Assembly (NCBI GenBank): GCA_944325035.1
Contig: CALUYM010000001.1
Location: forward strand, 186,001-250,000
Reading direction: 5' to 3'
DNA length: 64,000 nt
DNA from: an uncultured Anaeroplasmataceae bacterium
GTDB taxonomy: Bacteria; Bacillota_I; Bacilli_A; Acholeplasmatales; Anaeroplasmataceae
This document shows positions 1 through 8,617 of this stretch, in pieces. The position numbers and the translations under genes were made by a program. The number at the start of each line of letters is the position of its first letter. Within the stretch, counting starts at the first letter, position 1. The notes beneath the pieces are model-generated. The model made no database searches. It was not told the DNA's origin and saw nothing but the letters and a program-made list of their open reading frames with translations.

Positions 1-456
1 TAAAATGAAACAAGATGAAACAATCTTATTACCAGGTTTTGTTTTGATTAATTGTAAAGCAGGACGAACTGTATCAGCAGTAGAATAAGTTGCACCACCA
101 AGTAAAGCATCAGCTTTACCAATCTTTACAAGCATAGTACCAAAGTAGTTAGCTTTTTGTAAAGCGCTACGACATTCATCTTCTGTCATCTTTCCTTTAC
201 GTAATTCAACCATCTTAGTTACCATTTCATCAAATTCAGGGTAAGTAAGTGGATCAATAATTTCTACATTATCAATATTGAAGCCATGTTCTTCACTAGC
301 TTTCTTTACATCTTCAACATTCCCAATTAGAATTGGTTTAATTGCACCTTCAGAATTTAAACGGCTAGCTGCTTCAAGAATTCTCTTGTCAGTTCCTTCG
401 GTAAACACTAAAGTACGTGGATTTTTTTTCAATTTTTCAATTAATTTATCAAACAT
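1..456 (-). CDS. pta: Phosphate acetyltransferase, N-terminal part (cut by window edge)
   Basis: Phosphotransacetylase interconverts acetyl-CoA and acetyl phosphate in the acetate/ATP fermentation branch. The reverse strand from 456 reads MFDKLIEKLKKNPRTLVFTE followed by a sequence with the family's early features: EGTDKRIL, then PILIGN, and GGATYSTADTVRPALQ towards the window edge. About 152 N-terminal residues are present; the rest lies outside the window. The start is supported by a GGAGG ribosome-binding site at about 463-470 (minus sense). The gene diverges from the phosphopantetheinyl transferase gene. The family assignment rests on reading the motifs, without a database search, but the match to Pta is good. 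Confidence 0.9.
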   Translation of the reverse strand, partial: MFDKLIEKLKKNPRTLVFTEGTDKRILEAASRLNSEGAIKPILIGNVEDVKKASEEHGFNIDNVEIIDPLTYPEFDEMVTKMVELRKGKMTEDECRSALQKANYFGTMLVKIGKADALLGGATYSTADTVRPALQLIKTKPGNKIVSSCFIL

Positions 457-483
457 GTGATTGAACCTCCTATTAACAATAAT

Positions 484-512
484 ATATTACTACTTTTAAC
501 CAAATTTATCAA
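484..512 (-). promoter_or_regulatory. Candidate promoter for pta
   Basis: On the minus strand TTGATA (507-512) and TAATAT (484-489) are separated by 17 bases, upstream of the pta start. Both boxes differ from consensus, so this is a plausible call only. Confidence 0.4.
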
Positions 513-592
513 ATACAAAATGGTGTTTTAACAAAATGAATTTTTAAATTTCAACATGTTTTATGTTAAAATATTATTAAGGAAGTGATAAT

Positions 593-1105
593 ATGCTTTA
601 TTTATTAGATACTACTGATATTAGCTTGGATGATTTAGTAGATTTTATTCCCTATTTTCCTAATCAAATGCAAGAAAAATTTTCAAAAATTAAAAATCAC
701 ATATATTTAAAAAACTCTCTTCTTGCATATTTAATTGTTATATTTGGAATAAAAAAAATAGTTGGATATTATTTCTTTCCAACTATTATAAAAGGTAAAA
801 TTACAGAAGATATAGGGATACATGTAAGTATTAGTCATACAAATAATTATGTTGCAGTTGTGATGAGTCTTGATGAAGTTGGATTAGATATTGAAGAAAA
901 AAGACAAGTTAGCGATAAATTCATAAAAAAACTAAATGCATCAAATGAAAATGATGCATTAGAAAAATGGACTAAATATGAAGCTTTATATAAATTAAAT
1001 AATAAAACTATTTTAAGTGATTTTGATACAAAGAAATATTCAATTCGAACTATTCATTTAGATGAAAATGAACTTATTATAAGTATAGCGAATAAAAAGG
1101 GATAA
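593..1105 (+). CDS. Sfp-type 4'-phosphopantetheinyl transferase (short)
   Basis: This enzyme class moves the phosphopantetheine arm of CoA onto a conserved serine of carrier proteins. The protein has 170 residues. Visible signatures are HVSISHT, then VGLDIEE with the two metal-binding acidic residues, then KWTKYEALYK, which is the WxxKEA-like motif of the Sfp/AcpT superfamily. It is shorter than typical Sfp (about 220-230 residues) and its N-terminal half is poorly conserved. The start is preceded by AAGGAAGTGAT. It may act on the fatty-acid acyl carrier protein or on an accessory carrier; no carrier-protein gene is in this window. Confidence is good for the superfamily and low for the substrate. 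Confidence 0.8.
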   Translation: MLYLLDTTDISLDDLVDFIPYFPNQMQEKFSKIKNHIYLKNSLLAYLIVIFGIKKIVGYYFFPTIIKGKITEDIGIHVSISHTNNYVAVVMSLDEVGLDIEEKRQVSDKFIKKLNASNENDALEKWTKYEALYKLNNKTILSDFDTKKYSIRTIHLDENELIISIANKKG

Positions 1106-1167
1106 TTTTTCTTGTTATAATAGCATTTTTAAATTATAATTTAGGTGAAATTTAGGAGGTTTAATTT

Positions 1168-1437
1168 ATGAATGCAGTTATTTCAGTTGTAGGTATTGAT
1201 AAAGTAGGAATTACCGCTTTTGTTACGAAAACGTGTGAAAAGTATAATGCTAATATTGTCGATATTAGTCAAAAAGTACTAGATAATTATTTTACGATGA
1301 TTATGATAGTATCTATTGATAAGTTAAATGTAAATTTTATTAAATTTGTTGAAGAATTTGAGTTACTCGGTAAAAATAAAGACTTAGTTATTAGAGTAAT
1401 GCATGAAGATATTTTTAATGCTATGCATAAAATTTAG
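1168..1437 (+). CDS. ACT domain protein, UPF0237 family
   Basis: An 89-residue protein made of a single ACT domain, a small ligand-binding fold that usually senses amino acids. The opening [20 protein letters not shown] and the later IVDISQ and YFTMIMIV stretches are typical of the UPF0237 family. It has a strong TAGGAGG ribosome-binding site. The gene ends 8 bases before the UPF0210 gene, and these two families are known to occur side by side in Firmicutes, suggesting a shared role. No experimental function can be read from the sequence; a regulatory role is inferred. Confidence 0.85.
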   Translation: MNAVISVVGIDKVGITAFVTKTCEKYNANIVDISQKVLDNYFTMIMIVSIDKLNVNFIKFVEEFELLGKNKDLVIRVMHEDIFNAMHKI

Positions 1438-1445
1438 GTGATAAT

Positions 1446-2804
1446 ATGTTTAATAATGATGAAATTTTAGAAACTATAAATATGATAGATAAAGAAAACC
1501 TTGATATTAGAACAATTACAATGGGTATTTCTTTAATTGATTGTATGGATAGCGATATTCATAAATCATGTGAAAAAATATATAATAAAATCTATAGATA
1601 TGCTAAAGATTTGGTTAAGGTTGGTAATGATTTACAAAAGACATATGGAATTCCTATTATTAATAAAAGAGTTTCAGTTACGCCAATTTCAATGTTGTTA
1701 GGAGCATCTAAAGGTGATCCTATCCTTTATGCAAAAACCTTAGATAAGGTGGCTAAAGATATTGGAATTGATTTTATTGGAGGGTATTCTGCTTTAGTTC
1801 AAAAAGGATTTAGTGCTGGAGATTTAGAATTAATAAACTCAATTCCACAGGCTTTAGCTTCAACAGAACGTCTTTGTTCATCTGTTAATGTTGGATCTAC
1901 AAAAGCGGGCATTAACCTAGATGCTGTAAAAATTATGGGACATGTAATTAAAGAATCAGCAAATTTAACTAAAGATAATAATTCTATTGGTGCTGGTAAA
2001 CTAGTTGTATTTTGTAATGCTGTAGAAGATAATCCTTTTATGGCTGGAGCCTTTCATGGAGTAGGAGAGGCTGATGTGGTGATAAATGTAGGTGTATCTG
2101 GACCGGGAGTAGTTAGAGCAGCTTTAGCAAAGCTTGAAAAAAATGCGCCTATTTCATTAGTTGCTGATACGATAAAAAAGACTGCATTTAAAATTACCAG
2201 AATGGGACAATTAATTGGTACAGAAGCGTCAAAGCGTTTAGGAGTACCTTTTGGAATTGTTGATTTATCACTAGCCCCAACCCCAGCTATTGGTGATAGT
2301 GTAGCTCATATTTTAGAAGAAATTGGACTTGAATCATGTGGTGCATATGGCACAACTGCGTGCTTAGCTATGCTTAATGATGCTGTTAAAAAAGGCGGAG
2401 TTATGGCATCAAGTCGAGTCGGAGGGTTATCAGGGGCATTTATTCCAGTATCGGAAGATGCAGGTATGATTGCAGCTACAAAACGTGGAAGTTTAACATT
2501 AGAGAAATTAGAAGCTATGACAGCTGTTTGTTCAGTTGGCCTAGATATGGTTGTTATTCCTGGTGATACTTCTGAAGAAGTAATTTCTGGAATTATTGCA
2601 GATGAAGCTGCTATTGGAATGATTAATTCTAAGACAACTGCTGTTAGAATTATACCTGCTGTTGGGAAAAATGAAGGTGATGAATTAAATTTTGGTGGTC
2701 TTTTAGGTTGTGGACCAATTATGAAAATAAACACTTTTAAGCCAGATACTTTTATTAATCGTGGTGGGCAAATTCCTGCCCCACTTCAATCTTTAAAAAA
2801 TTAA
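1446..2804 (+). CDS. UPF0210 (DUF711) family protein
   Basis: A 452-residue protein of full family length. It starts [20 protein letters not shown] and contains long conserved glycine-rich stretches such as [29 protein letters not shown] and [16 protein letters not shown]. Family members are distantly related to the glycyl-radical (PFL-like) fold by annotation, but no clear radical glycine motif can be pointed to here, so the activity is unknown. It is probably cotranscribed with the ACT-domain gene just upstream, which may be its regulatory partner (inference from adjacency). The start follows TTAGGTGATAAT. Confidence 0.9.
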   Translation: MFNNDEILETINMIDKENLDIRTITMGISLIDCMDSDIHKSCEKIYNKIYRYAKDLVKVGNDLQKTYGIPIINKRVSVTPISMLLGASKGDPILYAKTLDKVAKDIGIDFIGGYSALVQKGFSAGDLELINSIPQALASTERLCSSVNVGSTKAGINLDAVKIMGHVIKESANLTKDNNSIGAGKLVVFCNAVEDNPFMAGAFHGVGEADVVINVGVSGPGVVRAALAKLEKNAPISLVADTIKKTAFKITRMGQLIGTEASKRLGVPFGIVDLSLAPTPAIGDSVAHILEEIGLESCGAYGTTACLAMLNDAVKKGGVMASSRVGGLSGAFIPVSEDAGMIAATKRGSLTLEKLEAMTAVCSVGLDMVVIPGDTSEEVISGIIADEAAIGMINSKTTAVRIIPAVGKNEGDELNFGGLLGCGPIMKINTFKPDTFINRGGQIPAPLQSLKN

Positions 2805-2908
2805 AGTTCTGACATATTAGTTTTATCTTTTTTAAAACTGAATATTAAAGAATAAATATAAAAAGATTTATAAACTACTAATAAGTGAATAGAGAGGAGA
2901 AAGTATAG

Positions 2909-2977
2909 TTGTATTTGATGTTTAAAATTAAATATAATTATATAAGTAATTTATGGAACGTTTGGATAAGATATTAG
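2909..2977 (+). other. Possible short upstream reading frame overlapping rluB start
   Basis: The best ribosome-binding site in this leader (AGAGGAGA, 2893-2900) is too far from the rluB ATG at 2953. It is correctly spaced for a TTG at 2909, which opens a 22-codon frame in a different phase (in-frame ATG at 2918) that ends at 2977, inside rluB. Translation of this frame could deliver ribosomes to the rluB start. This is inference; the frame codes for no recognisable peptide. Confidence 0.35.
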
Positions 2978-3651
2978 CTCATTTAAATTATGGTTCGCGA
3001 AAAGAAGTAAAAGAATATATTAGAAAAGGATATTTTATGGTAAATGGGGAAACTATCTATGACGATGACCATAAAATTAATCCTTTAGAAGATGAAATAA
3101 CTTTTGATGGTGAAAAAGTTGAATACACTGAGAAAGTATATTTTATGTTAAATAAACCAGAAGATGTCGTCAGTGCTACTTGGGATCCAAGATATAAAAC
3201 GGTTGTTGATATTTTAAGCGACTATGCAAAACAAAAGATTTTTCCAGTCGGTCGATTAGATATTGATACAACTGGTCTTTTAATTATGACTAATGATGGT
3301 AAATTAGCACATAAATTGCTATCACCTAAGTATCACGTTTGGAAAACTTATGAAGCTAGATTTACAGGAGACTTTAAAAGCGAATATGTAAAAAAATTTG
3401 AAGAGGGAATTACAATTGATGATGGTTATACTTGTTTACCTGCTAAAGTTGAATTGATTCAAAAAGATTTAGCTTTAGTATCAATTCATGAGGGTAAATA
3501 CCATCAGGTTAAAAGAATGTTTGAAGCACTTGATATGAAAGTTGTCCAATTAAAACGAGTTTCTTTTGGACCATTAACTTTAGATTCTAATTTAAGTTTA
3601 GGTGAATATAGAGCGTTAACGGAAGAAGAAATTAAACTTTTAAAAGAATAG
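2953..3651 (+). CDS. rluB: 16S/23S rRNA pseudouridine synthase, RsuA/RluB family
   Basis: A 232-residue enzyme that converts a specific rRNA uridine to pseudouridine. It begins with an S4 RNA-binding domain (MERLDKILAHL, residues 1-60). The catalytic motif GRLDIDTTGLL carries the nucleophilic aspartate at residue 103. A C-terminal HQVKRM motif is also typical of the RsuA/RluB/RluE group. The start is fixed by the conserved S4 N-terminus even though there is no good ribosome-binding site directly before it. Whether the target is 23S (RluB) or 16S (RsuA) cannot be decided from sequence alone; the symbol is the more common call in Firmicutes. Confidence 0.85.
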   Translation: MERLDKILAHLNYGSRKEVKEYIRKGYFMVNGETIYDDDHKINPLEDEITFDGEKVEYTEKVYFMLNKPEDVVSATWDPRYKTVVDILSDYAKQKIFPVGRLDIDTTGLLIMTNDGKLAHKLLSPKYHVWKTYEARFTGDFKSEYVKKFEEGITIDDGYTCLPAKVELIQKDLALVSIHEGKYHQVKRMFEALDMKVVQLKRVSFGPLTLDSNLSLGEYRALTEEEIKLLKE

Positions 3652-3652
3652 G

Positions 3653-6600
3653 GTGGTGTATGTGGATAAAAAATTGTATGGTATTGAACAAAGACTTTTA
3701 GATACAGGGAAACGAAATCGATTAATTAATTTTAAAAAAAGTAATATTTCAACTATTGAAATTGTATTTGATATTTATAAGCTTTTTGATGAATTAGAAG
3801 AAGGAAAAATTTATAATTTTGCCAAATTATTTACAGAATTGGATGAGGATTTGTCACTTAATGATGAAGAAAAAGCTAGGATTACTAATAGTTTAAGTGG
3901 CATAATGCCTTATAAAATTAGATATTCTAAAGAAGAAATTAATCAATTAGCTTCACATATCAAGGATAAGAAAGTTAATTATCTATTTTCGACAAGTCAT
4001 GAAAATAATTTAATGCGTACACTTAATCTACTTCGTAATAAAAGCCACTTATTTTTTGTTGAAAATGGAATTAATCCATTATTTTTAGCATTTGGATTTT
4101 TAAACTACATCGAAAATAATGAAAAATTTAGTGCACCCTTAATCTTAATCCCTGTTTCAATAAAGAAAAATAAGCTTACTGACAGGCCAACTTTGATTAT
4201 TGAAGATGATGAACCAGTTTATAATATTAATTTAATTGAAAAATTACTTCGCGACTATAGAGTTAATATTAACGTTGAATTTACTGATTTGAAAGAATAT
4301 TTTACTGAAATAAACGAAATTGTTAAAAAATTAAATTTTAGTGTAGATGAAAGTATTTATTTAGGATTATTTTCATTTTCTAAAATTATGATGTATCAAG
4401 ATATTGCATCTAATGAAGAATTAGTTAAGCAAAATCAAATTGTCAAAGCTTTTTTTAATCAACCATCAACTTTGAATGATGGTTTAAAATTAGAAGAAGT
4501 CGATTTAGATAAGGTAGAATCTATTTCACAACAAAATCAAGTATTATACGCTGATTCAAGTCAATACAAAGCTATTTATCATGCAAAAAAAGGGTTATCA
4601 TTTGTTTTACAAGGTCCACCAGGTACAGGTAAAAGTCAGACAATTACCAATATGCTTGCAGAATTAATTGCAAGTAAAAAACGTATCTTATTCGTTTGCG
4701 AAAAAAGACAGGCGCTTGAAGTGGTTTATCGTAATTTAAAAAAAAGAGATTTATCGCAATATGCATTATGCTTATTTGATACTAATGTAAATAAAAAGGA
4801 AGTAGTAGAAGATATTTATCAAAATCTTTTAAGTGTTCAAGATAATCGAGTTGAAATATCTGATTATGCTAAACAAGTTTTAACTGATGTTGAAGATGCT
4901 CATTATGAGTTAAATGATTATTTTAGAATACTGACTAATAAGATAATGCCGTTAAATAAGTCTTTATATGAATTGATTGCTTGGCATAATGATTCAATGG
5001 AACGTTTAAATACTCCGTTTAATAATATTTTAGAAATAAAAGAAGATGAATTAAGCGAATATTTAGAAGAAATTGAACGTTTTGAGTTTACTTTAAAAAA
5101 ATTAAATTCTAAACCGCAAGAACATCCTTTTTTCTTATTTAATCGAAATTCTTTATCCTTAGATGAATCACAGGAATTTAAGACATTAATTAAGGAATCT
5201 TATACACTCTTAGATGATATAATATATGAAGTAGATGTAATCAGAGAAAAAACCAGTTTAACTTTTAAAAATCTTAATGGAATAGCAAATATTTGTAATT
5301 TTATTCGCTGTTTTAATGTATTAAATGGCATTAATACTAAGTACTTTTCTTATCACAATATTAAATTAGATTATGATACTTTTAAAGTTTTACAACAATT
5401 GATTGAAGAAAATAAAAATATTCGACAAAATATCACTCAAAAATATAAACTGGAATTTTTAGATCTTAATGAAGATTCCTTATTAAATGAACTTAATAAC
5501 AAGTATAATTCGCGTTTAAAGCGTCTATTTGGCTACAAAAAAATAGAGGAGTATATCGAGTCTTTCTTAAATACAAAAGCTAAACTTAATTATGAAACGA
5601 TAATTAATGATTTACACATGCTCCAAAAGTATAAAAATAAATACCGGGAAATTTTAATAGCTGAAGTATCATTTAAAGAAAAATATGATGAATACGTAGG
5701 ATTTAAGACTAACTTTACTCAATTAGGAAATATAATTAAAAGTCTTTTGTTTATTGAAAATACTAGCTCGTTATTAGAAAATTATAATCCTTTATTTTTA
5801 AAAGAAACGATAGGAACAGATACTAATGAAGTGTATTTAAATGCTAAAATTTCACCTCTTGAAAAAATGATAGAGAGGTTAAATATAACTATTGACAAGT
5901 TAAATGCATATTATGATTATGATTTGAAAGAAGAAGAATATCACATATTGCTAACTAAACTTAAGGTTTCATATTTAAATTTTTCGAAAGTATATGATTA
6001 TGTTGATTTTATAAAAGCATTTCAAACAATAAATCCTAAACTTAATGAATTTAAACATGAATTTTTAAATTTATCTTCAACAAATTTAACTTCAATTTTC
6101 AAAAATAAATTTGCTAGTTGTTATTTAGATGAATATTTAAAAGAAAAGTCTAATTTAGAAATTTTTTCAAATGCATATTTAAATCACTTTTTATGGAAAT
6201 ATCAAGAAAATGATGATAAGATATTTGATATAGCAAAAAGTAAAATAAAAGAAATTGTGACTTCTTCTTGGCCACAATTGGATAGTTTAATGGCAAATAA
6301 TTTAGAGGTAAAAACTCTAGTTGAAGAAGCTAATAAAAAAAGAAAATTAAGATCATTACGAACTTTATTTAAAGAAATCCCAAAAATTTTAACAGATTTA
6401 AAACCGATAATAATGGCAACTCCAATGTCAGTGGCTACTTTCTTAGAGCCAGGAACATTTAACTTTGATTGTGTAATTTTTGATGAAGCAAGTCAATTAA
6501 CACTTGCTAATGCTTTAGGTGCGATTTATCGTAGTAAACAGGTTATTATTGTTGGAGATAACGAACAGCTGCCACCAACATCTTTTTTTGATATGATTAG

Positions 6601-8263
6601 TATCGATGATGAAGACGAAGAAGATTATGATGTTTATGAATCACTTTTAGATGAAGCAATTGTAACATTGCCTAAAATAATGCTTAAATGGCATTATCGA
6701 TCAAAAGATGAGAGTTTAATCAACTTTTCTAATCAAAAAATTTATCATGATTTAACTAGTTTTCCAAGTTCAATTATCAGTGATAATTTAGGAATTAAAC
6801 TAGAATACGTAAAAGATGCAACTTATTATCATGGAAAACGAATTAATCCCTGCGAAGCTAAACGTGTCATTGAAGTTTTAGAAGATATAGTTAAAAATAG
6901 ACCCGAAAAAAGTGTTGGTATTGTAACTTTTAACATGGCTATGCAACAATATTTAGAAAATTTAATAACTGTTTTCCGCTTGAAAAATCCTGAATATGAA
7001 GCCTTTTTTGATGAAGAAAAAACAGAAGCTTTTTTTATTAAAAATCTAGAAACAGTTCAAGGAGATGAACGAGATATCATTATTTTGGCCACAACATTTG
7101 GATATGATGAAAAACAAAAATTATCATTCAATTTTGGACCTATTAATAAAGAAGGCGGATATCGTAGATTAAACGTAGCAATTACACGTGCTAAAGAGGA
7201 ATTAATTTTAGTTACTTCATTAAATAATCAAGACTTTAATTCCACTAAATCGACTAATCGTGGTGTTTTAATGTTTAGAGATTATCTTGCGTATGCCCAA
7301 GAAGCTAAAGAATTAGCTCATTCAGGAACACAAAGTTCTGATGAAATGATTACTAGTATTCAAAGTTTTCTTAATAAGAATGGTTTTAAAACTATTACAA
7401 ATTTAGGATTGTCTGAATTTAAAATTGACTTAGCAGTTTATTCATCCAAGGGAGATTCTTATAAACTTGCAATTTTATCTGATGGGCCAAGTTATCAAAA
7501 ACTTAAAACTATTCGTGATAGAAATCATTTAATTGATAAAATCCTAAAAACGCGAGGATGGAATGTTTATCATATTTGGTCATTAGCTTATTTAAAGCAA
7601 AAAGAATTAATTCATCAAGAAATATTAGATCATCTTACTTCGAAAAATCAAAATGATGTAATTAGTAATAATGATGATGCTTTTTATGAGATAAAGGTTC
7701 AATCAAGTGCAACTAAATTAGAAGATTTATTTGAAGTTTATCCAGATATTAATAAAATGATTTTAGAGTGTGACCTAACCAAAAATAAGCATGATAATAT
7801 TAATGAAATTATGAAAAGAATAATTCCCGTTAGTTTTAAAGAATTAAAAAAATTAATCTTACCACTATATGGAAAAACTAGAATGAGTCCATCTTTATCT
7901 AAAGAAATGGATGAAGATATTAAAAATGTAATTGAAAAATGCGGCTATAAAACATCAATAGGTTTTATTTTAGATCCAAATCATTTTTTCAATATTCCAT
8001 TTAGGAAGCATCAAGAAGGTTATTATTATCCACCAATAGATGGGATATATATCGAAGAATTAGAAAATGCTATTTTGACTATTTTAAAAGAGATAAAAAC
8101 AACAAATAGAAAGACTTTATTTCAAACTTTAAATAGTTTAATTGGCTATGCTAAGGGCTCAATTGTAACAATTGAAACTTATGAAAATGTTATAAAGGCC
8201 TTGTCTGAATTAGGTGATATTACTCTTACAGATGATATAATCAGTGTTGAAGATATTTTGTGA
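3653..8263 (+). CDS. Giant SF1 helicase with nuclease-like C-terminal region (DUF4011/MTES_1575 type)
   Basis: A 1536-residue protein. Order of parts: an N-terminal DUF4011-like region (RLLDTGKRNRLINF); helicase Walker A GPPGTGKSQ at about 321-329; a long helical insertion (about 410-860); Walker B VIFDEASQL at about 940; DNEQLPP; the SF1 motif VI RLNVAITRAKEEL at about 1171-1183. After residue 1230 there is a domain resembling the MTES_1575/Vsr-like endonuclease (FKIDLAV, SDGPSYQ, RDRNHLID, GWNVYHIW), then a C-terminal region that may be DUF3320-like. Such DUF4011-helicase-nuclease proteins include the Hhe-type candidate phage-defence genes. The usual IEcDG nuclease motif reads ILSDG here, so the glutamate is not seen. 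A GTG at 3662, better spaced from AGGGTGG, may be the true start. Neighbours are housekeeping genes, so a general DNA-repair role is also possible. Confidence 0.75.
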   Translation: MVYVDKKLYGIEQRLLDTGKRNRLINFKKSNISTIEIVFDIYKLFDELEEGKIYNFAKLFTELDEDLSLNDEEKARITNSLSGIMPYKIRYSKEEINQLASHIKDKKVNYLFSTSHENNLMRTLNLLRNKSHLFFVENGINPLFLAFGFLNYIENNEKFSAPLILIPVSIKKNKLTDRPTLIIEDDEPVYNINLIEKLLRDYRVNINVEFTDLKEYFTEINEIVKKLNFSVDESIYLGLFSFSKIMMYQDIASNEELVKQNQIVKAFFNQPSTLNDGLKLEEVDLDKVESISQQNQVLYADSSQYKAIYHAKKGLSFVLQGPPGTGKSQTITNMLAELIASKKRILFVCEKRQALEVVYRNLKKRDLSQYALCLFDTNVNKKEVVEDIYQNLLSVQDNRVEISDYAKQVLTDVEDAHYELNDYFRILTNKIMPLNKSLYELIAWHNDSMERLNTPFNNILEIKEDELSEYLEEIERFEFTLKKLNSKPQEHPFFLFNRNSLSLDESQEFKTLIKESYTLLDDIIYEVDVIREKTSLTFKNLNGIANICNFIRCFNVLNGINTKYFSYHNIKLDYDTFKVLQQLIEENKNIRQNITQKYKLEFLDLNEDSLLNELNNKYNSRLKRLFGYKKIEEYIESFLNTKAKLNYETIINDLHMLQKYKNKYREILIAEVSFKEKYDEYVGFKTNFTQLGNIIKSLLFIENTSSLLENYNPLFLKETIGTDTNEVYLNAKISPLEKMIERLNITIDKLNAYYDYDLKEEEYHILLTKLKVSYLNFSKVYDYVDFIKAFQTINPKLNEFKHEFLNLSSTNLTSIFKNKFASCYLDEYLKEKSNLEIFSNAYLNHFLWKYQENDDKIFDIAKSKIKEIVTSSWPQLDSLMANNLEVKTLVEEANKKRKLRSLRTLFKEIPKILTDLKPIIMATPMSVATFLEPGTFNFDCVIFDEASQLTLANALGAIYRSKQVIIVGDNEQLPPTSFFDMISIDDEDEEDYDVYESLLDEAIVTLPKIMLKWHYRSKDESLINFSNQKIYHDLTSFPSSIISDNLGIKLEYVKDATYYHGKRINPCEAKRVIEVLEDIVKNRPEKSVGIVTFNMAMQQYLENLITVFRLKNPEYEAFFDEEKTEAFFIKNLETVQGDERDIIILATTFGYDEKQKLSFNFGPINKEGGYRRLNVAITRAKEELILVTSLNNQDFNSTKSTNRGVLMFRDYLAYAQEAKELAHSGTQSSDEMITSIQSFLNKNGFKTITNLGLSEFKIDLAVYSSKGDSYKLAILSDGPSYQKLKTIRDRNHLIDKILKTRGWNVYHIWSLAYLKQKELIHQEILDHLTSKNQNDVISNNDDAFYEIKVQSSATKLEDLFEVYPDINKMILECDLTKNKHDNINEIMKRIIPVSFKELKKLILPLYGKTRMSPSLSKEMDEDIKNVIEKCGYKTSIGFILDPNHFFNIPFRKHQEGYYYPPIDGIYIEELENAILTILKEIKTTNRKTLFQTLNSLIGYAKGSIVTIETYENVIKALSELGDITLTDDIISVEDIL

Positions 8264-8319
8264 GTACTTTAGCTATAAAAATAACAATAATAAAATCATA
8301 TATAATTATTGTTAATAGA

Positions 8320-8350
8320 CACCTCGCTTTTTGCGAAGTGTTTTTATTTT
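8320..8350 (+). terminator. Intrinsic terminator after the helicase gene
   Basis: Stem CACCTCGC / GCGAAGTG (one C:A mismatch) with a TTTTT loop, followed by a T-rich run. The rest of the 8264-8617 gap is AT-rich leader sequence with the pot promoter. Confidence 0.8.
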
Positions 8351-8513
8351 TAATTATAAAATTTGAGAAAATATAGTACAAAAAATCAATGATATTTTAT
8401 AATAATAAAAGAAATTATATATTGTATTATTGCTTAAAAAGATCTGTAAAAAACTTTAAAAACAGATGAAAATATCTAGTTATATCCATTCAAATTTTTT
8501 CCCATTTTTATTG

Positions 8514-8542
8514 TTTACATTAAATATCTTATATGGTATTAT
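8514..8542 (+). promoter_or_regulatory. Promoter of the pot operon
   Basis: TTTACA (8514-8519) and TATTAT (8537-8542) are 17 bases apart. The leader then holds a small inverted repeat AACTAAAA / TTTTAGTT (8584-8602) just before the TTAGGAG ribosome-binding site of potA; its role is unknown. Confidence 0.65.
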
Positions 8543-8617
8543 TTATGCAGTTATATAGATTACCCTTTCCGAGTAATATTAAAAACTAAAAAAATTTTAG
8601 TTATTAGGAGAAACGAA

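Noticed and set aside
278-460. Open frame on the plus strand
   Set aside because: Antisense to pta, whose protein motifs are clear.
2306-2734. Long minus-strand frame
   Set aside because: Antisense to the UPF0210 gene; no ribosome-binding site and no known motif.
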